64,000 bases of DNA from Mortierella sp. BCC40632 (lineage: Eukaryota; Mortierellomycota; Mortierellomycetes; Mortierellales; Mortierellaceae). Below, piece by piece: positions 48,322 to 64,000 of the stretch. Where the stretch lies: NCBI GenBank assembly GCA_011634665.1, contig WAEK01000004.1, forward strand, positions 3,102,001 through 3,166,000, written 5' to 3'. The notes under the pieces were generated by a model, which was not told where the DNA came from, made no database searches, and saw nothing but the letters and a program-made list of their open reading frames with translations. Position 1 is the stretch's first letter. Each line of letters begins with the position of its first letter. The position numbers were made by a program, and so were the translations under genes.

Positions 48322-48559
48322 TTGGTACTTGCGGACGAAATTGTTGATTCCCCGGACTACCGCAGCCTCCCTCCCCCCCCTCCCCTTTTTTTCTGATACA
48401 ACAAGCGACTGACTATTATCACTCCATCACTCTATTGTACCAACTTGTTAGGGCTACATCAAGGGTTACATTCACTCTCAGAAAAAGATTTTGGTCCTCA
48501 GTAAAACGAACCCTTTCCCAACGGTCTACTCGGTCGAAGTCATCGAGGAAGCTGCATAG
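46182..48559 (+). CDS. PCID2/Thp1 (Csn12-like) PCI-domain protein
   Basis: Exons 46182-46316, 46655-46815, 46930-47023, 47168-47262, 47394-47472, 47613-48269 and 48452-48559 give 442 residues; an upstream extension to 45986 is possible (489 residues). The N-terminal exon MQYLKNHVKQVQDAYNSKDK..CDLILFDD matches the start of the family. Helical repeats follow (LNFTIAAALD, KMALYYLANLTFRIYFK), then THRYYLGRYQLYQLNLRRAERDLSFAFTNC, RLILIYLTACRLCLGRMP and the PCI winged helix, ending DVECIVASLLDQ/GYIKGYIHSQKKILVLSKTNPFP. PCID2/Thp1 is the TREX-2 mRNA-export subunit that pairs with Sac3 and Sem1. A polyadenylation-type AATAAA lies at 48640-48645. Confidence 0.92.
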
Positions 48560-48854
48560 AATGTAGCAACAACAAACAACAAAATGGAGCACTCATTGAT
48601 CAACTTGTAAATTACAATCATAAAGCTCACGGAAACAGTAATAAATATTTTTTTTTTTTTTTTTTTTTCGATTCTTTATTACTGAGGGAACACTTCTCGC
48701 ATTGCAAAAGTCCTTGTCAAGAGCCCCTCCAGAAAAAAAAAAACATGATGTCAAGGAGGAAGGGGAGATCATATATACATTGTCAAGAGCAGCTCAATAA
48801 GCCTCTCCATCCCCCCTTTGTTTTTGCTCCATCTTAACGAAAATGGACTTGTAT

Positions 48855-51542
<2,688 letters not shown>

Positions 51543-52974
51543 GGTAGAGAGCGCGGTGTGAGGAGGTGGGGTGGAGAATGGATGAGAAGAGGAGTTTAAT
51601 GAGAAGAGAAGAAGAAAAAGGAGAGGAAAAAAAAAGAAGAAAAGAGAGTCGAATCGAAAGCCTGAAAAATGAGTAAAGTTCAGACTGCGAGTGGGAGACC
51701 AGTGGGAAACCAAAACAATTCGCGGCAGGGGATTGGTCGCACTGGAAAGAGAGAGTGTGTGTGTGAAGAGGGGGCGCGGATGGGCCTTTCAAATGGACGC
51801 AGCAGGAGTAGGGCGGCAAAAGACTATGAGTCCTAAACGATTTGATTAAGGGGTGGTGGAGACAAACTCGATACTCCTCTCAGGTAGAGATAGATAGATG
51901 GTTCCAGTCTTTTGTGAATAGTATTGAGCGAGTTTAGACAACGGTGACAGGTTCCCGCCTCTTTTATGTTGCTACAAAACTCTCTGGAGTATAATATCAC
52001 TAGCCTCCGTCGCAGCTTAGACACAAGATGACCTCTTCACATCCTAGGACTGCGGGTTTTCCCTCAATAGGCAGAGCTGCGGGATTGGCGTGACTCAGGA
52101 CATCTCTACAGCACGTTACACACTATGCTCAAGGCACAGCCCTTTTTTTGCTGCTCCACACGTAAATTTCTTGGGATTTGATTTGAGTCTCACATTCCTA
52201 GGATCTACCTCTTTGGTGAACCGTCAATATAGATATTTGGAGGTGTCCAGACTGCCATGGTCTTGTCTCTCTGAAGTTCTATTACTTCAGTGTCAATATT
52301 AGGGATTTCTTATACCATTTCATGGTCCACATACGTAGATCTGGAAGCATGCTCAGAAATGGCCAATGCTTTTAACGAGATCTTTCTAGGAGGAGGAGCA
52401 AGATCAACTCCTTATGCCTCCATTGCAACGCGTAGGACTTCTAGACTCGTGAAAAGTCAACACTCACTCTGGATTTGCTTATTCTATAATTAAAACGCTT
52501 GGATCATTGGCAACTTTCATTCCTGAATAACTATAGTCAGAGCCACACGTGATGCAAAACGTAGATTTCTGGTCACAAGGGTGTCTGGCACCAGACTAAG
52601 AGTCAACCTTGATCCTTGATCCTTGATCCTACTTTAGAATAATGCAGGGAGTGCTCTTTTCTACCATATCGCGTAAAATTGACAAAAAAAAAAAAAAAAA
52701 AAAAAAAAGATGGTCACGATGATCACGATGACAGGCTGCTTTAATGGCAAGTCTTCTGACGACTCATTGAAAAAGTTCTGCACTGGAACAGGTGAGTGCA
52801 CAACTGGTCAGTCAACCTTTTTTTTTTTTTTTAGTCTCGCCAAGTTCTAACATGCATGCTCATATTCAGCTACAGCTACGATATGTTGCGAGCATGAATT
52901 CAGAGATGCGAGACAAAATCTGGAAACATAATTTTATCATGCAGCAGCGACATGGCCCAAGAAAGAGAGATCTA

Positions 52975-53038
52975 CAACAGCAGCAACAGCAACAACAGCA
53001 ACAACAGCAACAGCAACAGTAGCAACAGTAGCAGCAGT
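52975..53038 (+). repeat. CAG/CAA array
   Basis: About 64 bases of mixed CAG and CAA with TAG at the 3' end. It is purine-interrupted like a polyQ coding repeat, but no gene around it is supported. Confidence 0.8.
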
Positions 53039-53307
53039 AACAATTTAAAAATATAAATAAAATAAAATAAAGTCGGATCTACCTTGGCAACAACAGAGCC
53101 TCCTTGGCTTGCCTAAGAACCAAAGGAGGCGTTTAAGCAACAAGCCAGTTTTGTGACCGGCAAAGGTTCGTGGATCTGCGGAGCCATATGGCCCAATGCC
53201 TGTAGACGAGGGAGTCAGTAGCCCTGCATGATGAACCATCCCAATGAACTCTGTTGGGGATCGTGTCCAGCAGATTCAAAGAAGATTAATAGGATAGGGC
53301 TCGCGCC

Positions 53308-53311
<4 letters not shown>

Positions 53312-53357
<46 letters not shown>
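53312..53357 (+). repeat. (AG)23 microsatellite
   Basis: Perfect AG run, followed 33 bases later by a second shorter GA run. Confidence 0.9.
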
Positions 53358-53359
<2 letters not shown>

Positions 53360-54626
53360 CTCTTGGTGTGTCTTGTGTGGGTATAGAGCAGAGAGAGAGA
53401 GAGAGAAATATAAAAACAAGGTGTTACTGGACTCCGACCAATCAGAACACCGCGCACCAGACTCTGTGGATCAGGCCACACTTTCTCCCGCTTCTAAAAC
53501 AGCCAGAGATTGAGTGATTATAGCCCCTCCCTCCCCTCGTGTCTGTGGTACGCAGACCAAACTACCCACAATGCTCAGTTCATCACCATTGTCTATGGGA
53601 GAAAACGAAAGAAAAAAACAAAAACAAAAAAAAAAAAAAAAGACGCAGGGGTAAGGAGAAAGAGGAAGAACTCGGAATGTAGCCAAAGAAGGGGGTCATC
53701 TGGAGACGGACTCTTTTTCTTAAAAGAACTGCTGTAACAGGTAACGAGAAGAAGAAGATCGATAGATGTAGATCGTCATGGATAAAAATCATCCAGAAGT
53801 AGAGGACAAGGCGCGTGCGTGCGTTCATTTGTCCCGAGTACGTAGACATGAGGAGATCGTTCTACAAAGGAGTTCGGACAATAAAGAGCGGCCTGGAAAG
53901 GAAAGATCAACTAGCCATGGAGTGTGTTTGACTAAAGTCGAGTTTGAAAAAGAGAGAGAGGGAGAGAGGATGAGGGAGAGAAAGAGAGTGTGAAAAAAGA
54001 AAGAAAGAGAGAGAAAGAAATGGCAACGTGATAGCGGGGAACAATTGCCAGAGAAAGAACATGGTTGAGGCGGAATACAGCCCAGCAATGTCCAGTTGTT
54101 TTGAGTGGCACGTAACAACAATGCAATAGACAGATCAGCCCATGCGGTCGGGTCTGAGCAGAACAAGCCTGGAGCCCAAGAGACAGACTGGGAGAATCCA
54201 GGGCCAGGAGGAAGGAAAAAAATCATCCGATGTAAAAACAACAACAACGAAGAGGGACTCCTCGGTGCTCTTGCATCTGACTGACGATGGGTGAATGTGG
54301 TGATGCGGTGGGTTATCTCGCAGGCTATCTTGCCCAACAGTAAGCCCGCGTTTGGCTGCAGCACAGGCAAGAGGAAGAGAGGGTGAAAAAAAAAAAAGTT
54401 AAGAACGAAGTAAGAAACTAATGCAAAGAAGAACACTACATGGGCCATGGCCACGTCTGATATGTCGAAGCCCGCCTGTGACTGGACCTTGCTGCTCATA
54501 TCCTTCGCTCTTACACGTCCGCCCGACCTCATCCCACTTTTTCCCCCTCTTGTTCACTATTGCCCCTTCTCCCTTTGAACGTTGCTGAGCAAAAAAAAAA
54601 AAAAGAACAGAAGCGAGCGACACTGA

Positions 54627-54632
54627 TATAAA
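54627..54632 (+). promoter_or_regulatory. TATA box of the HMG-CoA synthase gene
   Basis: TATAAA, only 38 bases from its last base to the first in-frame ATG at 54670 and 143 bases before the second at 54775. This affects which start is used. Confidence 0.6.
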
Positions 54633-54669
54633 ACCCGCGCTCGTCAACCCGCCGTTCGAACTTCTTATC

Positions 54670-56613
54670 ATGACCTCTCGTCTCCATCCTTCCGACTCTC
54701 CACTCTCATCTTCATCTGATCCTTCTACCTCTTCCGCGTTTGAACCAGTCTCATCCTCCAACATTGATCCAGCCATGGTCGGAACCATTAACAACTTCAC
54801 TCACCCCGCCAACATTGGTGTCCTTGCTCTCGAGTACTACTTCCCTTCCAAGGTATACTCATCCTTTCCTGTGCATTCGTTCCTCTTTCTCAGTTTTACT
54901 TCTTGACTGCACGAAATGTGCATGCATCAGTAGCATGGAAGGCCTCGGAACAGATCAAGCTTGGTGCCACAAGGATTGGCCCGTCCGGCCAAAGGAAAAA
55001 TCAAACGCTAACGTGGCCCCTCCTCCTCTTCACTTTTTCTCACTCGAATCGCGTGTAGTTTGTGGACCAGGCAGAGCTCGAGCAGTTCGATGGTGTCTCT
55101 GCCGGCAAGTATACCATCGGTCTTGGCCAGACTCAGATGGGTGTCTGCGATGACCGCGAGGATATCAACTCGATTTCACTTACTGGTACGTATCTTGCTC
55201 TGTTTGTTCATTTCAAGACAACAGTGGATCTTACAGTGGCGGGATCATCAAGATACGGCCTGGATCTCGATACTGCATGACAAATGTGTTGATTAGAGAG
55301 ACGACAGTACAAGGAGAATAGCTAAAAAGAGGCTATGATGAGAAAGAGACGAGGGGCAGATAGTAGATGAGAAAGAGAATCAATTGATCTCAGCTTACTT
55401 CAGAGATTAACCGACTTGCACATAATCTTCATCTCTAAACCAACTAGCCGTAAAGAACTTGATGGAGAAGAACAACATTGACCCCAAGGACATTGGATTC
55501 CTCGAGGTCGGCACAGAGTCCATCATCGACAAGTCCAAGGCTGTCAAGACTGTCCTCATGTCTCTCTTTGAAGAGTCTGGAAATCACGACATTGAGGGAA
55601 TCGATACCAAGAACGCCTGCTATGGTGGTACGGCCTCCGTCTTCCACGCCATCAACTGGGTCGAGTCTTCGTCCTGGGATGGTCGTCTTGCCATTGTTGT
55701 CGCCGCCGACATTGCTTCCTATGCTGAGGGCCCTGCTCGCCCCACGGGCGGTGCTGGCTCTGTTGCCATCTTGATCGGACCCAACGCCCCTGTTGTCTTT
55801 GACCAGGGTATCCGCTCCACTCACATGAACCACCTCTGGGACTTTTACAAGCCTGAGCTTGCCAGCGAATACCCCACTGTCGATGGTCACTTCTCCAACA
55901 CTTGCTACATCCGTTCCGTCGATGCCTGCTACTCACTCTTCACCAAGAAGTTCTCGAAGCGTTATACTGCTACACCCGACCAGCCAATCAAGTCCCAGGA
56001 GCTCGACCACTGTGTCTTCCATGCACCCAACTGCAAGCTTGTCCAGAAGGCTTATGGTCGCATGGCTTACAATGACATGTTGCAGGATCCCGAGAACAAG
56101 GACTATGAACCTGTCAAGGAGTATTTGAAGTTTGGTCATTCGGAAGAGTCGTACTATGACAAGGGCTTGGAGCGTGCCATGATGCAGTTCACCAAGGCCG
56201 ACTATCAGAAGAAGGTTTTGCCTTCGCTCTATGCCTCGACCAATGTCGGCAACATGTACACGGCTTCGGTCTGGGCTTGTTTCTCGACCTTGTTGTCCGA
56301 GACTCCATCGGAGGAGTTGTTGAACAAGCGTATTGGTATTTACTCGTATGGATCCGGTTCTGCTGCTTCTTTCTTCTCTGTCAAGGTTGTTGCCTCGACC
56401 GAGAAGTTCAGGGAGAATCTCCAGATCAAGAAGCGTCTCTCTGAGCGGACCAAGATCACTCCCAAGGAGTTTGTGGACCTTCTCAAGCTTCGTGAGGAGA
56501 CTGGTCACTTGAAGAACTACAACCCTGTTGGTGATGTCTCTGACATGCCCAAGGGTACCTACTACCTCGAGCGCGTCGACGAGAAGTTCCGCCGCAACTA
56601 TCTTCGTGCTTAA
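54670..56613 (+). CDS. Hydroxymethylglutaryl-CoA synthase (ERG13/HMGCS type)
   Basis: Exons 54670-54852, 55059-55185 and 55448-56613 give 491 residues. The enzyme condenses acetyl-CoA and acetoacetyl-CoA to HMG-CoA, an early step of the mevalonate and ergosterol route, in the cytosol. Visible features are [47 protein letters not shown] with the general-base Glu at 127, and KNACYGGT with the nucleophilic Cys at 161, a spacing of 34 as in animal enzymes. A catalytic His sits in [10 protein letters not shown] (about 295), and [13 protein letters not shown] lies near the end. The first 35 residues are Ser/Pro-rich. An internal ATG at 54775 (MVGTINNF) would give a family-typical start, and the nearby TATA box makes this plausible. 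No SKL end or mitochondrial presequence is clear. Confidence 0.96.
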
Positions 56614-57685
56614 ACGAAGAAAACCCCCTTCCCCCATCTTCCCTGAAAAGACAATGAGGCCTGAGGCTTTTTGAGCCTTGATGTTCTAATTGTTTTTCTT
56701 TAATGCAATCCTGTATATTATCTTCTAATTAAACACCAGTATGCTTGTCCAGCATACAGCTTTTTGTTGTTGAATTTTGTCGTTGCCATTGTACTGTTGT
56801 CCTCCGAATTCAGAAGAAAAGAAAAAAGAGCGCGTTTGAGGAGAGAGATAGGAAAAAAAAAAAAAAAAAAAAAAAAAAAGGTGGCTCCGGATACCGGGCG
56901 AGAGACTGGTTAACCACCAGGGTGGAAAACCAAAGGTCCTGCGTCGCAGCATCTAGGAAGTAACCCCGGTCCCATTGGCCACATTAACAGGAAAAAGGGC
57001 TCATTTCGGTCCAGTTCTTCAAATCCTTGGTTCAATCAGCCTCTTCTGAGAGGGAGAAAGAAAGAGTACAGCCATGCCTCGTCTACATGACAGATACATG
57101 ACCAAAGGGGAGAGAGAAGGGGCGAGCGAAATATGGCGCCTATTCAAGACCATGTGGGACCTCCTGAGGTATGTTCCTTGTTGTCATCATTGCCAAAAAA
57201 AAAAAAAATACCGCTGCTTAATCCAAGTCGGCATAAAAAAATGCTTAGATCATGTCAATCCAGAAGAAAGAGATACTACCGCCATCGATCCTCACGACTA
57301 TTTTTTTTCTTTTTTTTTTCTGTCGAGTCCATGAAGAACGCGAGTATCGCGCCCAAGTCCATGTCCTGTGAAAAGAAAAAGAAAAAAGAAAAAAATAGAG
57401 TCAAAGAGAGAAAAGAGTAGAGGGGGTAGATCCATTCGACTGGGGAAAAGGAGTTTTGATCAGATTTGGCTAAGGGAAATCGTCCTTCCATGCGAAAAGG
57501 GAATCAACCCACACATGGTCCGAAAGCCGAGTTGGAGTGATGCAAAGAGAGAAAAAAAAGTAGATTACGATGAGATCGAGTAAGGCATGCCCATTGGTGA
57601 CTGTTGTTCGGTAGGCGATGAGTGGACTCCCCTCCCCCTTTCCCCCTGTTAACAGCAAAAATAGCTGTTTCCTTCTCACCCAACA
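56614..57685. other. Spacer between HMG-CoA synthase and DUF3605-like genes
   Basis: About 1.07 kb with no supported gene. The HMG-CoA synthase 3' flank has taatta/aattaa text near 56725-56732. An A run occupies 56852-56879, shorter A and T runs follow at 57197-57208 and 57300-57320, and the rest is the upstream region of the next gene. Confidence 0.6.
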
Positions 57686-58675
57686 ATGATTGCCATCACC
57701 TCTGACATCCCTGCTCAGTCCTCCGAGACCATCATTGACTCTTCCTCGGAGAACACCACTCATGCTTCCCTGCTGGACTATAGTGAATCTGAAAACAATC
57801 CTCCCACAGGCCCAAAGCCTTTCCCCCACTCGACCGATTACCAAGGTCGTCCTCCACCTCCCAGGGCCGGTTACAGCTGGAAACAGGTCCTATCTGCCAT
57901 TGGTAATTATTAACAGGCACTCTCCTCTATTTTTTTTCTTTTCTTTGTTCTCTTTTCTTTTTTCTATGCCAGTGGATAAGTAAACTTATCAAGAAAGCAA
58001 AAGAATTTCAGTGCGACTAATGTCTTGATTTGTCGACTTTGTATTGTCTTGGGGAAAATATTGCAATAATAATAATAAAAAAAACAAAAAACAGAGTCAA
58101 ACTCGCTTCATCTCCTTCGAAGGACTGACAAGGGTCAATATGAATACGAGCAATGGATGGCCAAGATCGACCTGAGTCAACATACAAACATTGGCAAATA
58201 CATTGCCCTTGAAATCCTTCATTGGCCAGATCTTGTAGACCCAGCGGATCAAATCCAGAACAAACCCCCGTCCTTTGCAGAGACTGATCTCGAAAGAGCA
58301 GATCGATTCAAGAAAGTCTTGCCTCGATTGACTCTTCGTTTGAATCATTATCCGTTCCCTGTTCAGGCTTCGATCCAATATTTTGTTCTCTGGTCCACAC
58401 GCGACATGAGTCTTGCTCAGGAACGTCAAGTCCTCGACCAATTTTTGGAAGCAAAGTTATCATCATCATCTGCAGAGAACAACAGTAAAAACGGTGGATC
58501 GTCTCCCTCAAAAATTCAGGGGACCGTCGGAGATGAATGGACTTTGGCACCAGATCTTTTGCCTCCAGGCCCTGGTAAAAAGAAGGAATGGATCTGGTTC
58601 GTCAACCCTATTGCATTGCGATCCGTAGCCACTGTTCACCATCTACATGTGTTCGTCCGCGATGTGGACATTTGA
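57686..58675 (+). CDS. DUF3605-like protein of unknown function
   Basis: Exons 57686-57902 and 58095-58675 (GTAATT..ACAG, phase 1) give 265 residues. A low-complexity acidic/Pro N-terminus (SESENNPPTGPKPFP) leads into SWKQVLSAIE and LLRRTDKGQYEYEQWMAKI. NYPF-like text follows (RLTLRLNHYPFPVQASIQYFVLWS). The C-terminus is WIWFVNPIALRSVATVHHLHVFVRDV, which matches my recollection of the fungal DUF3605 family, whose end pairs a Trp-Phe-Asn motif with a his-rich strand. No function is known. The gene converges on the SWIB gene. Confidence 0.78.
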
Positions 58676-58857
58676 GTGTTAGACTATAGACTTTTTTTTT
58701 TTTAATAATTCTTTCCTAGGTCCATAATCAGATAAAGACCAACTTTTTCTATAGCTATTCTTTCTTTTCTTTTTTGGAATTTTTCTTTTTTTTTTTTTTT
58801 TGCTTTCTCTAAAAAAGGAAAGGGAAAGGAAAAGGTCTGGAAAAAAAAAAAAAAAAG

Positions 58858-58916
<59 letters not shown>

Positions 58917-59000
58917 TTGATTTGTGGACACCATCAGGGTAGGTCCGATGAGTAGTTCTCTGTTGAACGAAGAGAAAATAATTATGTGGGAACGAACATT
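58676..59000. repeat. Convergent 3' junction with a ~73-base A tract
   Basis: 325 bases between convergent stop codons. It holds T runs, then an almost pure A tract at 58841-58913 (one G near 58857), the longest homopolymer in the window. Confidence 0.8.
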
Positions 59001-60944
59001 TTACCCCTTCCAGTCTGGGATAGCTGAGGCTGTGTTCATTGACCTGACCGGCGCCGGATTAGAACCCATAATGGAGTTCATATGTGGTGCAAGCTGGGTT
59101 GGTGCAGAGGCTGGTACAGAAACTGGAACTGCCACTGGCGCAAGAGTGGACATAGGCATGGATGGAGCCATTCTAGAGGCGAAGGGTGTTGATTCTACTA
59201 CTGTTGCTGCTGCTGTTGTTGTTGCAGGCTGTGGTGCTGTGACCTTTGCTAGTGTCGGATCTGGTTTGGTAAGATGGAATTTTAGCATCCTGTTCATTTC
59301 AAACATTCCGACTTTATCGCCTCCAAAAATCCCTTTCATCTTTTCATCACAGTTAATCGTTTGCTTGGCTATTATGGAAGGCATCCCAGGCGTTGGTCAG
59401 AGTGGGAATCAGAAGGGAGAACTTCGTTAGCAACTTCGGGAAGGCGGGAAGAGGGCTCTGTAGCAATACGCAAAATTAAAATATAAACAGTTGTAAGAGC
59501 GGAGTGTTGAAATAAAAAAGAAAGATAGAAAAAAAGGCACCCATACCAGCCTTATCCTGTAGATCGTTCTCCTTAATGTGTTCCCAAAGATACTTAACCA
59601 CAGTGCACCGTGGCATCTAAGCGTAACAAAAGTAAAGCAATCCCCAGGCAAAAAGGGTTAAATGACTATGTACGTCTGACTAGACATAATCTCCGTTGCT
59701 GTCACAAAGCACCCACTCACCTCTACTTTGCCAGAGGGTCCCACAGTTCCCTTGTGGCCAATCAGGTCAGCCAATGGATCGCTGAGGATCAGAGGCTGGA
59801 AGAATGGGTTGTTGGACGTGTCCTTGGGCTTGGCCTCCTTGTCGGACTTGGGTGTCTTTCTAGTCGTCTTTGTCTTTGTCTTTGTCTTTGCCTTCATCTT
59901 TGTCTTCTTCTCCTTGCTCTTTTTGGAGGATGTCGTGCTAGTCTTTTTGGTTTTTTTAGTAGGGGGACCATCTTCGTCCGAGATCTCCTCTGATTCGCTG
60001 TTACTATCGCCGCTATCATCGCTATCACTATCTGCGCTGTCCTTTGAGTTGATTTGTTTTGTTGACTTGGCAGTGGACTTTGTTGACTTGGTTTGGTCGG
60101 GCTTAGATGCTGGCTTAGATACTGGCTTGGATGCTGGCTTGGATGCTGGCTTCGGTGCAGGCTTCGATACAGGTTCTGGTGGAGGCACGTATGAGGTCGG
60201 TGGAAGGGCAATGCCAAAGCTAAAGGGATTTGGGGGAGGAGCGGCCGCGGCAGGGATCTGTTTCCCGTTCGTCTGTGGCCTTTGTGGCGGCTGCATTAGG
60301 GATGAGAGCGGAAGTAATATTTTTTTATGACAGCACAAAAAAAAAAAAAAAAAAGGCTCAGTAACAGACCGATGATGCATCCAATGTACATGTACACCAC
60401 TCACAAGGTCCCTCGTGAGTCTCTCCCCTGCAGGGACCCCAGGTCAACTATTGTTATGTCCACACCTCTCTATGTCTTTGCTGCTTACGTTTTCAGTGAA
60501 TCGATCATAGATCTCGAGGACCATGTCGTCAAACTCGCGCTTGACGTCTGAGAGATTTGAGCTGGTCAAGGCTTCGATCTGTCGCCGGATTCCCTTGGCA
60601 GAGACCGTCGTGATATCGGCCTTGGCCATAAGTTCTATTCAGTAGGATGGGTGCATCGTGATGAAGAAGGATGGGCTTAGTCCTTGCCATTGGCAGACTA
60701 GATTCGTGCTCAGATTGTCAAAGCTTAGGCTCCATTGCTGCAAAGAGATCTCGCCTTTTGAGAGATCACAGGGTCAGCCGTCAAGCTGACAAATGCAAAA
60801 GAGAGAGAGAAAAATGAAGCAGAAATGGATAGACGATCCAAATGACATTGGATGACAAGGGGCAAGATGACAAAGGAGCAGATTTGGCTCGGATGAGCGG
60901 AGGGTACCTTCTACCTTGGCGCGATAGATTTCGACGTTGGTCAT
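59001..60944 (-). CDS. DEK_C plus SWIB domain chromatin protein (UAF30-like)
   Basis: Exons 60944-60908, 60634-60489, 60290-59721, 59616-59547 and 59368-59001 give 396 residues. The N-terminal DEK_C-type domain reads MTNVEIYRAKVEELMAKADI / TTVSAKGIRRQIE, then NLSDVKREFDDMVLEIYDRF. A Pro/Ala, KPxS-repeat and Lys/Thr/acidic linker (about 65-220) follows. The SWIB domain spans roughly 225-310: PLILSDPLADLIGHKG, MPRCTVVKYLWEHIKENDLQD, NCDEKMKGIFGGDKVGMFEMNRML. The tail is Pro/Ala/Met-rich. This two-domain order is that of yeast Uaf30/Tri1, linked to rDNA transcription and chromatin. The first exon was recovered from phase and domain continuity; without it the protein would start inside the DEK_C helix. 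Confidence 0.88.
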
Positions 60945-63135
<2,191 letters not shown>

Positions 63136-63141
63136 TATAAA
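63136..63141 (+). promoter_or_regulatory. Likely TATA box of the right-edge gene
   Basis: TATAAA followed by a C/T-rich leader (63145-63240), the usual look of a fungal start region. The next coding ATG I support is about 620 bases on, so a long or spliced leader is implied. Confidence 0.4.
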
Positions 63142-63759
63142 TTTTGCCAGCCCTCGTTCTCCTCTCTCTCTTTCTTTCTTCTCTCTCTTGCCCTTTTCCC
63201 GCACTCTGTCCGCCCACACCCATCCCGCACCAACCACATCCAAGGAAGAAAGGAGCGCCGTCCGTCAACTTTGCCGTGCATCGGACATAATCTCTAGCCA
63301 TCATCCGTTGGCCACAACTGCCTGCTGATTCGCACTCACTGCACAAGGACATCGGACAGGAAACTTGGAGGGCAAGGGGCAAGGACTTTATTACTTTACA
63401 TCTTTTTATGTATTCTTTTTTCCCAAAGGAGCAAAACCAAGGCTTCGTTCTCTCCATCTCGCTCACCGCTGAGGCTAAAGATTAAGGTCTACAAGGAGAC
63501 TGGTCTGCGCTCGCACAAGAACTCACAGACAGACAGATAGGAGCCAGGAGTCAGGAACCAGGTACCAGGAGGGATTTAGGACTGGAATCATCTTGACTGA
63601 CTACAAGGGTGTGTGCACTCCATTGAAAACAGAGAATGTAAACTGAAAGGAAAACCTGTTTATCGAAAACCCATTTAGAAAGTAGGGGGTGGAAAAATAC
63701 GATCGACTGACCGTCAAGTTTGAAGGAAACAGGGGGCGGACTTTTTGAACAATACGAGG

Positions 63760-64000
63760 ATGCCATCGCTTGAATCTATGGCACAAGAGATCTCGACCCC
63801 TGTTAATACGATTATTACCAGCACGGAACATCCAGCGGAGAGCGATTACAGCCGCCAAACCATCCGCGGTAGGAGCCATCATACGTTATCTCAGCCCCAG
63901 CTCTGCTCGACACCACCTCGCTTTGGTCAGGAGCACGAGTACGGCTCGGACGAGAAACAACTACAACAACAGGCCATCGAACGTGAGGAACGGGAAGCTG
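63760..64000 (+). CDS. Start of a cut-off gene, N-terminus only
   Basis: The frame from the ATG at 63760 stays open to the window edge (80 codons). It starts MPSLESMAQEISTPVNTII and reads into a polar, Gln/Glu/Arg-rich segment (DEKQLQQQAIEREEREA). Its composition is that of a disordered cytosolic N-terminus, such as many fungal transporters or regulators carry. No domain is reached and I do not assign a family. Confidence 0.55.
   Translation, partial: MPSLESMAQEISTPVNTIITSTEHPAESDYSRQTIRGRSHHTLSQPQLCSTPPRFGQEHEYGSDEKQLQQQAIEREEREA

Larger units (their letters stand above)
51543..54626. other. 3-kb gene-free spacer before the HMG-CoA synthase gene
   Basis: No supported gene. It holds an A run at 52683-52708, a (ttgatcc)3 near 52610-52631, a CAG/CAA array at 52975-53038, GA at 53312-53357 and 53391-53405, and an A run at 53623-53641. 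The first ~300 bases are the ProRS leader and promoter. A Gln-ending frame near 52792-53022 is discussed under rejected items. Confidence 0.6.

Noticed and set aside
52733..53040. Possible spliced gene with polyQ end
   Set aside because: A donor-like GTGAGT and an acceptor TTCAG exist, but the phases do not match the Gln frame. The upstream exon is meaningless and stops follow at once.
55933..56637. 234-codon minus-strand frame
   Set aside because: Antisense shadow of HMG-CoA synthase exon 3.
59728..60330. 200-codon plus-strand frame
   Set aside because: Antisense to the SWIB gene linker; the Val/Phe-rich text is the complement of Lys/Thr codons.

Overview
This window is nuclear DNA from a filamentous early-diverging fungus. 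Mortierellomycota (a Mortierella or Linnemannia relative) is my best guess. That placement is an inference from intron-rich eukaryotic genes, fungus-type protein families (stand-alone cytosolic ProRS, Eme1, ATP10, UAF30-like SWIB protein), TATA-type promoters and very abundant GA/CT microsatellites and A/T homopolymers between genes and in introns. No species-level marker is present. Most real genes are spliced, so I rebuilt them exon by exon by matching GT..AG sites, reading phase and conserved protein motifs.

Layout. 0-14 kb: long repeat-rich spacers, a small unknown gene (2995-3676, +) between two copies of a diverged direct repeat, and a SulP-type anion transporter with a huge loop insertion and no STAS domain (6059-10218, +). 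14.3-15.0 kb: a secreted LPMO-like protein (-). 15-21.5 kb: gene-poor, microsatellite-rich. 21.6-28.4 kb: a seven-exon NAT9-like acetyltransferase (-), divergent from a many-Myb-repeat protein with a likely mitochondrial presequence (+), then a VOC/glyoxalase-fold ORF and a glutathione S-transferase (both -) that almost touch. 30.7-32.9 kb: a heat-shock transcription factor (-). 33-37 kb: gene-poor. 37.1-45.9 kb: four minus-strand genes in a row: DsbA-like thioredoxin-fold protein, ATP synthase assembly factor ATP10, tRNA-dihydrouridine synthase DUS4 and Eme1. 46.2-48.6 kb: a PCID2/Thp1 PCI-domain protein (+), divergent from Eme1. 48.9-51.5 kb: cytosolic prolyl-tRNA synthetase (-). 54.7-56.6 kb: HMG-CoA synthase (+). 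57.7-58.7 kb: a DUF3605-like protein (+). 59.0-60.9 kb: a DEK_C/SWIB chromatin protein (-). 63.76 kb to the right edge: the start of a cut-off gene (+).

The genes are a mixed housekeeping and stress set (translation, sterol synthesis, mitochondrial assembly, recombination, mRNA export, detoxification, heat shock). I see no metabolic cluster, no intact mobile element, no CRISPR array and no rRNA or tRNA gene that I could recognise by eye. The points most worth a second look are the GST/VOC junction with its suspected one-base frame break, the SulP protein with a ~380-residue insertion, the putatively mitochondrial multi-Myb protein, the histidine-first LPMO-like protein, and the repeat pair around the small 3 kb gene.
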